A stretch of 18,069 nt of DNA from DAOTZU01 sp034433995 (GCA_034433995.1 DAOTZU010000242.1:1-18069); one strand, 5' to 3'; positions 7,388 to 14,668 are shown, numbered from the stretch's first letter. Made by a program: numbers and translations. Notes: a model not told the origin generated them from the sequence alone.

Positions 7388-7452
7388 GATGTCGTCTCTC
7401 CTTTGGCAGAGCTCGAAGCACCCAAAAGCACAGCGTGCTCCTTTAGGGCGAT

Positions 7453-7481
7453 AGTATATGGCGGATCGACCCAGGGCGCAA
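7453..7481 (-). promoter_or_regulatory. Candidate promoter for the Gfo/Idh/MocA gene
   Basis: On the minus strand, TTGCGC (7476-7481) and TATACT (7453-7458) are 17 bases apart. The predicted leader, about 60 bases, contains an inverted repeat AGCAC-AGC-GTGCT at 7427-7439 that could be an operator. Prediction by eye. Confidence 0.4.
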
Positions 7482-7488
7482 TCCGCGC

Positions 7489-7517
7489 TTGACCTGGCGC
7501 TCGGTTTGCGTTACCTT
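7489..7517 (+). promoter_or_regulatory. Candidate promoter for the KDG kinase/KDPG aldolase genes
   Basis: TTGACC (7489-7494) is followed after 17 bases by TACCTT (7512-7517). The -35 box is good and the -10 box is weak, as in promoters that need an activator. It lies back to back with the minus-strand promoter, with only 7 bases between the two -35 boxes. Confidence 0.35.
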
Positions 7518-7580
7518 TGGGGCCAGAGATTCCCCGGCCCCAGCATGGCGGGCCGAGTTCAGCAAATGGAGGTGAGGGAA

Positions 7581-8618
7581 ATGCCCCAGAAAGTTGTCAC
7601 CTTTGGCGAGATCATGATGCGCCTCTCGCCGCCCGGTTTCCTGCGCTTTCAACAGGCGCGCACTTTCGACGTCACCTACGGCGGCGGCGAGGCCAATGTG
7701 GCCATCTCCTTGGCCAATTACGGCGTGCCGGTGGATTATGTCACCCGTTTGCCCAAGAACGAGTTGGGCGAGGCCTGTCTGCGTTTCCTGCGGGAGAACG
7801 GCGTCGGCGTGGACAAGATCGTCTACGGCGGCGAGCGCCTGGGGATCTATTTTCTGGAGAACGGCGCCGTCCAGCGGGGCAGCAAGGTGGTCTATGATCG
7901 GGCCAATTCGGCCATCGCCACCATCGAGCGCGGCATGATCGATTGGCGGGCCGTTTTTGCCGATGCCCACTGGTTCCATTGGACGGGGATCACCCCGGCC
8001 ATCAGCAAGGGCGCGGCGGAGGTCTGTCTGGAGGCCGTGCAAACGGCCAAGGAGATGGGCCTCACCGTCTCTTGCGATATGAACTTTCGCAAGAACTTGT
8101 GGAAGTGGGGCAAAAAGGCCGGCGAGGTGATGCCCGAATTGATGCGCTACGGGGATATCGCCATCGGCAACGAGGAGGACGCGGCCCAGGTTTTCGGCAT
8201 CCATGCTCCCGAAACGGACGTCACGGCGGGCAAGGTCGTGGCCGAGAACTATCGCTTTGTCTGCGAGGAGCTGGTCAAGCGCTTCCCCAATCTAAAGATG
8301 GTGGCCATCACCCTCCGTGGCTCCATCTCGGCCAGCCACAACACCTGGTCGGGCGTCCTTTGGGAGGCGGGGACGCTGTACATCGCCCCCACCTTTGACA
8401 TCACCCACATCGTGGATCGCGTGGGCGGCGGCGATGCCTTTGCCGGCGGGCTGATCTATGGCCTGCTCAAGTATGGCGCGGATAGGCAATCGGCGCTGAA
8501 TTTCGCCGTGGCGGCTTCGTGCCTGAAGCATACCATCTTTGGCGATGTGAACCTGGTCACCATCGGCGAGGTGGAAAAGTTGATGGCCGGCGATGTCTCC
8601 GGCCGCGTGGCGCGGTAA
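7581..8618 (+). CDS. kdgK: PfkB-family sugar kinase, probable 2-keto-3-deoxygluconate kinase
   Basis: This 345-residue ribokinase/PfkB-fold protein probably phosphorylates 2-keto-3-deoxygluconate to KDPG. The N-terminus (VVTFGEIMMRLSPPG) and the glycine-rich GGGEANVAISLANYG (about 34-48) are typical of KDG kinases. SCDMNFRKNLWKWGK matches the DxNxR segment of this subgroup. The C-terminal PfkB signature DRVGGGDAFAGG (279-290) ends in the catalytic base Asp285, with GGGD in place of the commoner GAGD. The ATG at 7581 is preceded by GGAGGTGAGG; an upstream in-frame ATG at 7458 lies in the promoter region and is rejected. The next gene is a KDPG aldolase, the enzyme that would consume its product. 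PfkB membership is secure and KDG specificity likely, mainly by motif and neighbour. Confidence 0.88.
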   Translation: MPQKVVTFGEIMMRLSPPGFLRFQQARTFDVTYGGGEANVAISLANYGVPVDYVTRLPKNELGEACLRFLRENGVGVDKIVYGGERLGIYFLENGAVQRGSKVVYDRANSAIATIERGMIDWRAVFADAHWFHWTGITPAISKGAAEVCLEAVQTAKEMGLTVSCDMNFRKNLWKWGKKAGEVMPELMRYGDIAIGNEEDAAQVFGIHAPETDVTAGKVVAENYRFVCEELVKRFPNLKMVAITLRGSISASHNTWSGVLWEAGTLYIAPTFDITHIVDRVGGGDAFAGGLIYGLLKYGADRQSALNFAVAASCLKHTIFGDVNLVTIGEVEKLMAGDVSGRVAR

Positions 8619-8682
8619 TAGCAGTCAGCTTTCAGCAGATCTTTGCGGAGCCGACGGCTGATAGCTGATGGCTGATAGCCTA
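8619..8682. repeat. GCTGAYR heptad repeat with inverted left arm
   Basis: The gap between the kinase and the aldolase is filled by a repeat. At 8650-8679 four heptads of the form GCYGAYR stand in tandem, ending in GC. At 8620-8637 two to three heptads of the same type read on the opposite strand, so the whole could fold as an imperfect hairpin. The tandem block ends 7 bases before the aldolase ribosome binding site. A second copy of the four-heptad block is at 15755-15784. Confidence 0.75.
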
Positions 8683-8700
8683 CCAAAAGGAGTCACCAAC

Positions 8701-9717
8701 ATGGCACGTTTTTCAAGGGTACAGGTGTGGAGCAGGATGGAAGAAGTGGGCCTGGTGCCCCTCTTTTACCACAGCGATGTGGAGACCGCGAACAAGATCG
8801 CCGAGGCCATCGCCGCCGGCGGGGCCACGGTGATCGAGTTCACCAACCGGGGCGATCGCGCCTTTGAGGTCTTTCGCGAGCTGGTCGTCCACCTGGAAAA
8901 GGCCGCCCCCGCGGTGATCTTGGGCGTGGGCTCGGTGTTGGATCCGGCCACGGCGGGGCTGTACATCAACCTGGGGGCGAATTTTGTCGTGGGCTCGGTG
9001 CTCAACGCCGAGGTGGCCAAGCTGTGCAACCGCCGCAAGGTGGCCTATTTTCCCGGTTGCACCACCCCTTCCGAGATCTCGGCCGCCGAGGAGCTGGGCG
9101 TGGAGATCTGCAAGGTCTTTCCCGGCGAGCTGGGCGGCCCCAGTTTCGTCAAGGCGATCAAAGGCCCCTGCCCTTGGGCCAAGATCATGCCCACCGGCGG
9201 AGTGAAGGCAGAGTGGGAGAACATCAAGGGCTGGTTCGATGCCGGGGTCACCTGCATCGGCATGGGCTCCGACCTGGTGCGCAAGGAGCTGGTCGCCGCC
9301 CAAGACTGGGCCGGCCTCACCGCCCTCACGGCGCAGTGCTTGGCCTGGGTGCGCAAGGCGCGCGGCCAGGCCCTTTACCTGGGCGTGGAGCATGTGGGAC
9401 TTTACCCCACCACGGCGGCCTCGGGGGCGGAGATCACGGCCTGGTATCAGCGGCTCTTTGGCTTCAAGGTGAAGGAGGGCACCGGCTCGTACTTTCTCAA
9501 TGGCCCCGGCGCGGGCCGCATCGAGGTGATGAAGCAAGAGCCGAACCGCCCTTGCCATGTGGCCATCCTGGTCAGCGATTTCGAGGCAGCTATGGCCGAT
9601 TTGAAGGCCAAAGGGGTGGAGCTGTTGGAGCCCAACATCAAGCCCACCGTGAAGGCAGTGTACCTCAAGGATCCCGATCCCGCCGGCAACACGGTGCATC
9701 TGCTCTGGCTGGCCTAA
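8701..9717 (+). CDS. KDPG/KHG aldolase fused to a C-terminal VOC (glyoxalase-fold) domain
   Basis: This is a 338-residue two-domain protein. Residues 1-222 are a KDPG/KHG aldolase, which cleaves 2-keto-3-deoxy-6-phosphogluconate to pyruvate and glyceraldehyde-3-phosphate. Glu46 (VIEFTNRGD), the FPGCTTPSEI loop (117-126), the Schiff-base Lys138 (CKVFPGELGGP) and the phosphate-binding PTGGV (164-168) are present, so it should be active. Residues 229-338 are a VOC domain like glyoxalase/bleomycin-resistance proteins, with candidate metal ligands His231, Glu275 and His286; the last position, usually Glu, is His333. Single-domain KDPG aldolases are about 210 residues. AAGGAG stands 9 bases before the ATG at 8701; an in-frame ATG at 8668 is rejected because it lies in the repeat and lacks such a site. 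It follows the KDG kinase-like gene by 82 bases and ends at a strong terminator. The role of the VOC domain is unknown. Confidence 0.93.
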   Translation: MARFSRVQVWSRMEEVGLVPLFYHSDVETANKIAEAIAAGGATVIEFTNRGDRAFEVFRELVVHLEKAAPAVILGVGSVLDPATAGLYINLGANFVVGSVLNAEVAKLCNRRKVAYFPGCTTPSEISAAEELGVEICKVFPGELGGPSFVKAIKGPCPWAKIMPTGGVKAEWENIKGWFDAGVTCIGMGSDLVRKELVAAQDWAGLTALTAQCLAWVRKARGQALYLGVEHVGLYPTTAASGAEITAWYQRLFGFKVKEGTGSYFLNGPGAGRIEVMKQEPNRPCHVAILVSDFEAAMADLKAKGVELLEPNIKPTVKAVYLKDPDPAGNTVHLLWLA

Positions 9718-9734
9718 GGGCCCTGCTTAAAGCG

Positions 9735-9780
9735 GAACCCTCAAGAGGAGGGTTGACCTCCTCTTGAGGGTTCTTCTCTT
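9735..9780 (+). terminator. Strong intrinsic terminator after the aldolase
   Basis: A 16-bp perfect stem (9735-9750 with 9758-9773) and a 7-base loop are followed by TTCTTCTCTT. It lies 17 bases after the aldolase stop, and also just past the stop of the convergent YtxH-like gene, so it may serve both. Confidence 0.9.
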
Positions 9781-9795
9781 GGCGAGCAAGAAAAT

Positions 9796-10023
9796 TCAGC
9801 GGGTGTAATCGGCATCCAGGTTCTCGGTGCTGCTGAGGGGTCCCAGCATCTCGCTTTTGAGGCGATCGGCGGTCTCCTCGGCCTTTTCGCGCAGGGCGAT
9901 GGCCTTCTCGCCGATGGTTTCCAAGGTCTCTTTGCCCGATTGGGGCGCAGAGAGGATGCCGAGCACCCAGCCAATGGCTCCTCCCACCAGAAAACCGAAC
10001 AGAAACGCCAGCTTCTTTGCCAT
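9796..10023 (-). CDS. YtxH-like small membrane protein
   Basis: This 75-residue protein has a short charged start (MAKK), one membrane helix at about 5-25 (LAFLFGFLVGGAIGWVLGIL) and the sequence LSAPQSGKETLETIGEK. The glycine-rich helix followed by an AP-SGKE motif is the signature of YtxH-type proteins. The remaining 45 residues form a charged, probably coiled helix (REKAEETADRLKSEM). The function of this family is poorly defined; some members are linked to general stress. The ATG at 10023 is chosen because AAGGAGGAAGG precedes it; a longer frame from 10122 has no such site and carries unlikely sequence. It lies downstream of valS, but a candidate promoter at 10165-10194 suggests it can be expressed alone. 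Confidence 0.82.
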   Translation of the reverse strand: MAKKLAFLFGFLVGGAIGWVLGILSAPQSGKETLETIGEKAIALREKAEETADRLKSEMLGPLSSTENLDADYTR

Positions 10024-10164
10024 GCGCCTTCCTCCTTCACTGCAGAATGCCTTCTGCCCACCGCACTGCGCTTGACGATCGGGCCAAAGGCTTGCGGGTT
10101 GGCATACTCTTTTGACACCCAACCCTGGATAAAGGTTGCGTTCCAGGGCGCCTATCTGCTACCT

Positions 10165-10194
10165 ATTGTACCATCTCCCTTGGGGCAAACGCAA
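10165..10194 (-). promoter_or_regulatory. Candidate promoter for the YtxH-like gene
   Basis: On the minus strand, TTGCGT (10189-10194) and TACAAT (10165-10170) are separated by 18 bases, just after the valS stop. I see no clear intrinsic terminator for valS in the 177-base gap, so read-through from valS is also possible. Confidence 0.4.
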
Positions 10195-10200
10195 GTTGGG

Positions 10201-12876
10201 CTAGGAAAGGCTCTCCAAACGGGCCTGCAATTTGGCCCGGCGAGCGGCATAATCCGCCACCTTGTCCCGCTCCTTTTGCACCACCGCCTCCGGCGCGCGC
10301 GAGACAAAGTTGGGGTTGGCCAAAAGCTGCTCCGCGCGCGCGAGCTCGGCGGAGAGGCGCTCCAACTCTCCGGCCAGGCGCGCCCGCTCCTGCTCCAGAT
10401 CCACCAAGGTCGCCAGCGGCAGATAACACTCGTAACCGCTGACCACCAAAGTCAACGCCCGCTCAGGCTTGTGGCCCACCTGCTCGGCGATGATGAGTTG
10501 GTCGTGGTCAATGTGGGCCAGAGCCTCCAACACCGCTGTCTGCTGGCTGAGGAAGGGGGCGTTCTTGCCGGCGGCGATGATGGCGGCGATGCGCCGGCCC
10601 GGCTCCACCTCGTACTCGCTGCGGGCATTGCGGATGGCCCGCACCAACTCCATGAAAGCACCCACCTTCTCCTCGGCCTCTTCATCCAGCGCCCCTCCTT
10701 GCGGCCACGGGGCGATGATCAAGGCCTCGCCGCGATGGGGCAGATATTGCCAGAGGGCCTCAGTAATAAAGGGCATATACGGGTGCAGCAGGCGCAAACA
10801 GCCCTCCAAGACATAGACCAACACCCGGCGGGCATCATCCGCGGCGGCCTGGTCAGCGCCACGGAAACGCACCTTGGTCATCTCGATGTACCAATCGCAA
10901 TATTCGCCCCACAGGAACTCGTAGAGCTGCCGGCCGGCCTCGCCGAGCTGATAGTCCTCGATGAGACGCTGGGCCTCGGCCGCCAGGCGATGATAGCGGC
11001 TCACAATCCACCGATCCAACGGGTTGGCCAGGCTCTGTGGGTCGAGCCGGTCCGCGGGGGTAAAATCGGCCGGCCGCGGGCCCAAGTTGCCCAGCACAAA
11101 CCGCGTCGCCTGCCAAATCTTGTTGCCAAAGTTGCGGTTGGCCTCCACCCGGCTCAAAGAGAGCTTCATATCGTTGCCCGGCGTCGAGCCGGTGAGCAGG
11201 GTGAAGCGCAGGGCGTCTTGACCGTACTCTTCGATGATGTTCAGCGGGTCGTAACGCCACGCATCGGCCATGGACTTGCTGACCTTTTTCCCCTCCTCGT
11301 TGCGGATGAGGCCGTGGAGGTACACCGTGTGGAAGGGCACCTCGCCCGTCATGGCCAGGCCCAGCATGATCATCCGCGCCACCCAGAAAAAGAGGATGTC
11401 GTAACCCGTCTCCAACACCGAGGTGGGATAAAAATAGGCCAGGTCCTCGGTACGGTCGGGCCAACCCAAGGTGGAAAAGGGCCACAGACCGGAGGAGAAC
11501 CAGGTGTCGAGCACGTCCTCATCCTGGCGGATGTGGGTGCTGCCGCATTGGGTGCAGGCTGTGAGGTCGGTGCGGCTGCAGAGCTGGGCGCCGCAAGCCT
11601 CGCAATACCACACGGGGATGCGATGCCCCCACCAGAGCTGCCGCGAGATGCACCAATCGCGGATGTTCTCCATCCACTCAAAGTAGATCTTGGTAAAACG
11701 CTCCGGGATGATGCGGATGCGCCCATCGCGCACGGCGGCGATGGCGGGCTCGGCCAGCGGTTTCATGCGCACAAACCATTGGGTGGAGATGCGCGGCTCG
11801 ACGATGGTGTGGCAGCGCTGGCAATGGCCCACGGCGTGGCGCAGCGGCTCCACCTTGATCAGGTCGCCCATCTCCTGGAGCTGAGCCACCAGGTTCCGAC
11901 GACAGGCGAAACGGTCTTGGCCCTGATAGGGGCCGGCCTCGGCGTTCATCGTCCCATCGTCGTGCATCACATTGATGGCCGGCAGGTTGTGGCGCTGGCC
12001 GATCTCATAATCCGTCGGGTCGTGGGCGGGGGTCACCTTCACCGCCCCGGTGCCAAAGGCGGGATCCACCGCGGCATCGGCGATGATGGGAATCAGCCGG
12101 CCCAACACCGGCAGGCGCACCCGCAGCCCCACCATCTCCTTGTAACGGACATCGTCGGGGTGCACGGCCACGGCCGTATCGCCCAGGATGGTCTCGGGGC
12201 GGGTGGTGGCCACGGTGATGGAATGCACCCCATCCTCCGCCCAGTAGCGCACGTACCACAACTGGGTGTCCTCCTCCTCGTGCTCCACCTCCAGATCGGA
12301 GATGGCCGTGCTACAGCGGGGACACCAGTTCACCAGATAGGCGCCGCGGTAGATCAGCCCCTGCTCATACAGGCGCACAAAGGCCTCGCGCACGGCGCGG
12401 GAGAGCCCCTCGTCAAGGGTGAAGCGCTCCCGCTCCCAATCGCACGAGACGCCCAGCCGGCGATGCTGGGTGGTGATGCGCTGGTGATAGATGCGCTTCC
12501 ATTCCCAAACCCGTTCGAGGAACTTTTCCCGGCCCAGTTCCTGGCGGCTGAGGCCCTCCTTGGCCAGCTCGCGCTCCACCACGTTCTGGGTGGCGATGCC
12601 GGCGTGGTCGGTGCCCGGCACCCAGAGGGTGGGTTGGCCCGTCATGCGCCGGTAGCGGATCAGCGCATCCTCGATGGCGGCGGTGATGGCATGGCCCAGA
12701 TGCAGCGCGCCGGTGACGTTGGGCGGCGGCATGGAGATGACAAAGGGCTTTTGGCCGGGCACGATCTTGGGCTTGAAATACCCCTGGGCCTCCCACCAAT
12801 CGTAGAGGGGCTGCTCCAGCTCCTTGGCCTGGTAGGTTTTGGCCATCTCTGGGGGCAAGGGTGGTGGTTGCTGCAT
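10201..12876 (-). CDS. valS: Valyl-tRNA synthetase
   Basis: This 891-residue class I aminoacyl-tRNA synthetase charges tRNA-Val. The HIGH motif is HLGH at 59-62, inside PPPNVTGALHLGHAI, which is characteristic of ValS. The KMSKS motif is KVSKS at 531-535. A zinc-ribbon insert is visible as Cys425/Cys428 and Cys441/Cys444, right after WWGHRIPVWYCEACG. The editing (CP1) domain lies between HIGH and that insert and includes TTRPETILGDTAVAVHP. The C-terminus is the ValS coiled coil that contacts tRNA (about 825-891, rich in Glu, Arg, Leu). Length is normal. An AAGGAGGAGG site precedes the ATG. The long leader carries a T-box riboswitch, so expression should rise when uncharged tRNA-Val accumulates. 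Identification is secure. Confidence 0.98.
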   Translation of the reverse strand: MQQPPPLPPEMAKTYQAKELEQPLYDWWEAQGYFKPKIVPGQKPFVISMPPPNVTGALHLGHAITAAIEDALIRYRRMTGQPTLWVPGTDHAGIATQNVVERELAKEGLSRQELGREKFLERVWEWKRIYHQRITTQHRRLGVSCDWERERFTLDEGLSRAVREAFVRLYEQGLIYRGAYLVNWCPRCSTAISDLEVEHEEEDTQLWYVRYWAEDGVHSITVATTRPETILGDTAVAVHPDDVRYKEMVGLRVRLPVLGRLIPIIADAAVDPAFGTGAVKVTPAHDPTDYEIGQRHNLPAINVMHDDGTMNAEAGPYQGQDRFACRRNLVAQLQEMGDLIKVEPLRHAVGHCQRCHTIVEPRISTQWFVRMKPLAEPAIAAVRDGRIRIIPERFTKIYFEWMENIRDWCISRQLWWGHRIPVWYCEACGAQLCSRTDLTACTQCGSTHIRQDEDVLDTWFSSGLWPFSTLGWPDRTEDLAYFYPTSVLETGYDILFFWVARMIMLGLAMTGEVPFHTVYLHGLIRNEEGKKVSKSMADAWRYDPLNIIEEYGQDALRFTLLTGSTPGNDMKLSLSRVEANRNFGNKIWQATRFVLGNLGPRPADFTPADRLDPQSLANPLDRWIVSRYHRLAAEAQRLIEDYQLGEAGRQLYEFLWGEYCDWYIEMTKVRFRGADQAAADDARRVLVYVLEGCLRLLHPYMPFITEALWQYLPHRGEALIIAPWPQGGALDEEAEEKVGAFMELVRAIRNARSEYEVEPGRRIAAIIAAGKNAPFLSQQTAVLEALAHIDHDQLIIAEQVGHKPERALTLVVSGYECYLPLATLVDLEQERARLAGELERLSAELARAEQLLANPNFVSRAPEAVVQKERDKVADYAARRAKLQARLESLS

Positions 12877-13026
12877 GAGGTTATCCTCCTCCTTCGAAAA
12901 TAGCCATCAGCTCTGTGATCAGGTGAGATCGTTGGAGCGCAAGACATCCGCGACACGAAAGCACCGCAAGCGCCCCTCCCGCCCATGCTGGCCGAGGGCG
13001 CTCCTGACCGCGCCGCATGGCGAGAC
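12877..13026 (-). other. valS leader between the T-box terminator and the start codon
   Basis: About 150 transcribed bases separate the T-box terminator from the valS ATG. I find no convincing leader peptide or second riboswitch. The final bases hold the purine-rich ribosome binding site of valS. Confidence 0.5.
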
Positions 13027-13063
13027 AAAAAGCCCCCTTCGTCCTTGGGAGACGAAAGGGGGC
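13027..13063 (-). terminator. Intrinsic terminator of the valS T-box
   Basis: On the minus strand a GC-rich stem (13051-13063 with 13032-13043, one bulged base) is followed by five T (13027-13031). The upstream arm would be freed or captured depending on antiterminator formation at the T-box sequence. Confidence 0.93.
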
Positions 13064-13280
13064 AGCCTTCCGCGGTACCACTCCATTTTGGCCAGCCATG
13101 CCGGGCATGCTGACCACGCTCAAAGCGCGGTAACGGGCGCGGCCGTATCGGCTTACTCTACCCTTTCAGCCGATCAACTCCCAGGCGACCTTCGGCCAGG
13201 CTCGCTGCGAGGGGCTTGCAGCCGGCGACCCCTCTTCTCTACCAGCTCCCTCTGGCCTACTCCTCCTGTTCATCGTCTTT
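13027..13280 (-). promoter_or_regulatory. T-box riboswitch controlling valS
   Basis: The minus-strand leader of valS has the parts of a T-box, a tRNA-sensing transcription attenuator. The conserved T-box sequence GGAGTGGTACCGCGG is at 13070-13084. Its UGGU would pair with the ACCA end of uncharged tRNA-Val, which has discriminator A. Stem I can be built by hand: GAUGAAC (13268-13274) pairs with GUUGAUC (13172-13178) with one mismatch, and GGCCAG (13252-13257) pairs with CUGGCC (13194-13199). Between these helices AGUA (13258-13261) faces GAAGGUCG, a loop-E-like specifier loop in which GUC (13187-13189) is a valine codon. The terminator at 13027-13063 is the off switch. A consensus promoter lies immediately upstream. 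Recognition is secure; the exact specifier is my fold. Confidence 0.95.
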
Positions 13281-13286
13281 GATTAT

Positions 13287-13315
13287 ATTATACGTGGAAC
13301 ATCCCCAGACGTCAA
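13287..13315 (-). promoter_or_regulatory. Near-consensus sigma-70 promoter of valS
   Basis: TTGACG (13310-13315) and a perfect TATAAT (13287-13292) are spaced by exactly 17 bases on the minus strand. Transcription should begin near 13280, right at the start of the T-box fold. Confidence 0.88.
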
Positions 13316-13386
13316 TTTCCGGGCGGAGGATTGGGCCAGATTGAGCAACCACGCCCTTGCCATGTGATACATTTGTCCTTACACCG

Positions 13387-13392
13387 TATTAT
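13387..13392 (+). promoter_or_regulatory. Candidate -10 box giving a leaderless sigma-factor mRNA
   Basis: TATTAT lies 8 bases before the sigma-factor ATG at 13401, and only a weak GTGAG ribosome binding site is present. Transcription from here would begin at or next to the start codon. The matching -35 region (GTGATA at 13364-13369) is poor. Confidence 0.25.
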
Positions 13393-13400
13393 ATAGTGAG

Positions 13401-13940
13401 ATGACGACCCAACCGGATGCGCTCAAGAAATGCATAGGGGCTGGGGCGATAGAGGTGGATTGGGAGGCGGTGTACCGGGAGCATCTCCCCCGCGTCTACA
13501 ATTTCTTCCTCTATCGCTTTGGGGATGGGCCGCTGGCCGAGGATCTGACGTCGGCTACCTTTGAGAAGGCCTGGCGGGCACGCCACAGGTACCGGCGCGA
13601 CCTGGCCGCCTTCTCTCGATGGCTCTTTACCATCGCCCGTCGGGTGGCCACGGACTATTTCCGAGAGCAGCGCCAGACCCTCTCCCTGGAGGAGGTGCCA
13701 CACCTGAGCGACGGTCAGGTGCCCGAAGAATCCCTCCAACACCAGGCCGATCTGGCCCGTTTGCAGGCCCTCTTGAGCCATCTCTCCGCTCGCGAGCAAG
13801 AGTTGGTCGCCCTCAAATATGGTGGGGGACTCACCAACCGTGCCATTGCGCAACTGACCGGTTTGAGTGAGTCCAACGTGGGTACGATCCTGTATCGCGT
13901 GGTGCAAAAGCTACGCCAGCAATGGGAGGGAGAACCATGA
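13401..13940 (+). CDS. ECF-type RNA polymerase sigma factor
   Basis: This 179-residue protein is a sigma-70-family factor of extracytoplasmic-function type. Region 2 covers about 24-92: VYREHLPRVYNFFLYRFGD, then AEDLTSATFEKAWR for core and -10 recognition, then SRWLFTIARRVATDYFREQR. Region 4 covers about 125-175: LSAREQELVALKYGGGLTNRAIA, then the recognition helix GLSESNVGTILYRVVQKLR. There is no region 1.1 or 3, as expected for ECF factors. The ATG at 13401 has only a weak GTGAG before it; an AT-rich stretch just upstream could be a -10 box, so the mRNA may be leaderless. The next gene, its likely partner, overlaps by ATGA. It is divergent from the valS T-box promoter. Family secure; target genes unknown. 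Confidence 0.92.
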   Translation: MTTQPDALKKCIGAGAIEVDWEAVYREHLPRVYNFFLYRFGDGPLAEDLTSATFEKAWRARHRYRRDLAAFSRWLFTIARRVATDYFREQRQTLSLEEVPHLSDGQVPEESLQHQADLARLQALLSHLSAREQELVALKYGGGLTNRAIAQLTGLSESNVGTILYRVVQKLRQQWEGEP

Positions 13941-14668
13941 ACGATGATTTTATCTCGCGGCTGCGGGCCGCGCCGCGCCCCGAGTTCGCCGAGGCCTTGT
14001 ATCGGCGCATCTCGGCCAGCGAGCGCCCTACCCCTGTGTTAGGCCGCTCCTTCGCGTCCAGGCGGTTGGCGTGGAGCCTTGCGGTTTTGGGCTTGGCTTG
14101 CCTGGTCACCTTGGCGGCCTTCCCCCAGGCGCGGGCGGCGGTGGGCGAGGCGGTCCGACGCATCGGCGCTATCTCCGTATGGGAGACGGCGGAGCACCCC
14201 TATCTCGGCGGCGAGGTGCGGACCATCCCGGAAAAGCTGGTGCCCCTTGCCGAGGTGGAATCCCTCTTGGACGGCCGGGTCACGCTGCCGACATGGGTTC
14301 CCGAGGGGTTCATCCTCAAAGACAAGGCGCAGCTCTATCGGGATCCCCTGGATGCGGAGCAGTGGAGTGTGGGGCTTATCTATGAGCACAAGCCCAGCCG
14401 CAAGACCATCTCCCTGTTCATCCGGCACCTGAACCAAGATTTCGTCCCCACCGAGATCGTCGGGCCGGGGAGCGTGGAAGAGGTCACCATCAAGGGGCAG
14501 CCCGCCGCGTTGGTGCGAGGCGCCTGGAACCCCACGACGCAGGAATGGCGGTCAACGGGCCTGGTGCATCTGCATTGGGCCGCAGGGAAGATGGTCTACC
14601 AGTTGGTCACGGGCGAGGGCGCCGTCTCCACGGCGGATCTGGTGCGGATGGCCGAATCCATGGAGTGA
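13937..14668 (+). CDS. Single-pass membrane protein, putative anti-sigma partner (DUF4367-like)
   Basis: This 243-residue protein has a short charged cytoplasmic part (1-42), one membrane helix at about 43-62 (RLAWSLAVLGLACLVTLAAF) and an outside domain of about 180 residues. The outside part contains LPTWVPEGFILKDKAQLY (117-134), typical of DUF4367-like sensor domains of sigma-factor partner proteins, and ends in GKMVYQLVTGEG followed by DLVRMAESME. The start is the ATG at 13937, preceded by GGGAGGGAG and overlapping the sigma-factor stop in ATGA. Gene order and layout suggest an anti-sigma factor that holds the ECF factor at the membrane. The cytoplasmic part is very short and lacks the HxxxCxxC zinc motif of ZAS anti-sigmas, so this role is inferred. 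The operon ends at a strong terminator just downstream. Confidence 0.8.
   Translation: MNDDFISRLRAAPRPEFAEALYRRISASERPTPVLGRSFASRRLAWSLAVLGLACLVTLAAFPQARAAVGEAVRRIGAISVWETAEHPYLGGEVRTIPEKLVPLAEVESLLDGRVTLPTWVPEGFILKDKAQLYRDPLDAEQWSVGLIYEHKPSRKTISLFIRHLNQDFVPTEIVGPGSVEEVTIKGQPAALVRGAWNPTTQEWRSTGLVHLHWAAGKMVYQLVTGEGAVSTADLVRMAESME

Noticed and set aside
8620..8679. CRISPR-like direct repeats
   Set aside because: Units are 7 bases, in tandem, with no spacers and no cas genes; this is a short tandem repeat.
9940..12903. A 987-codon open frame on the plus strand opposite valS
   Set aside because: It is the antisense shadow of valS in GC-rich DNA. Its translation is rich in His, Gly, Ala and Gln with no domain, and the opposite strand has a full set of ValS motifs.
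13296..13320. A GGAAC box as an autoregulated ECF promoter for the sigma factor
   Set aside because: No suitable -10 element follows at the usual 15-17 base spacing, and the site overlaps the valS promoter on the other strand.
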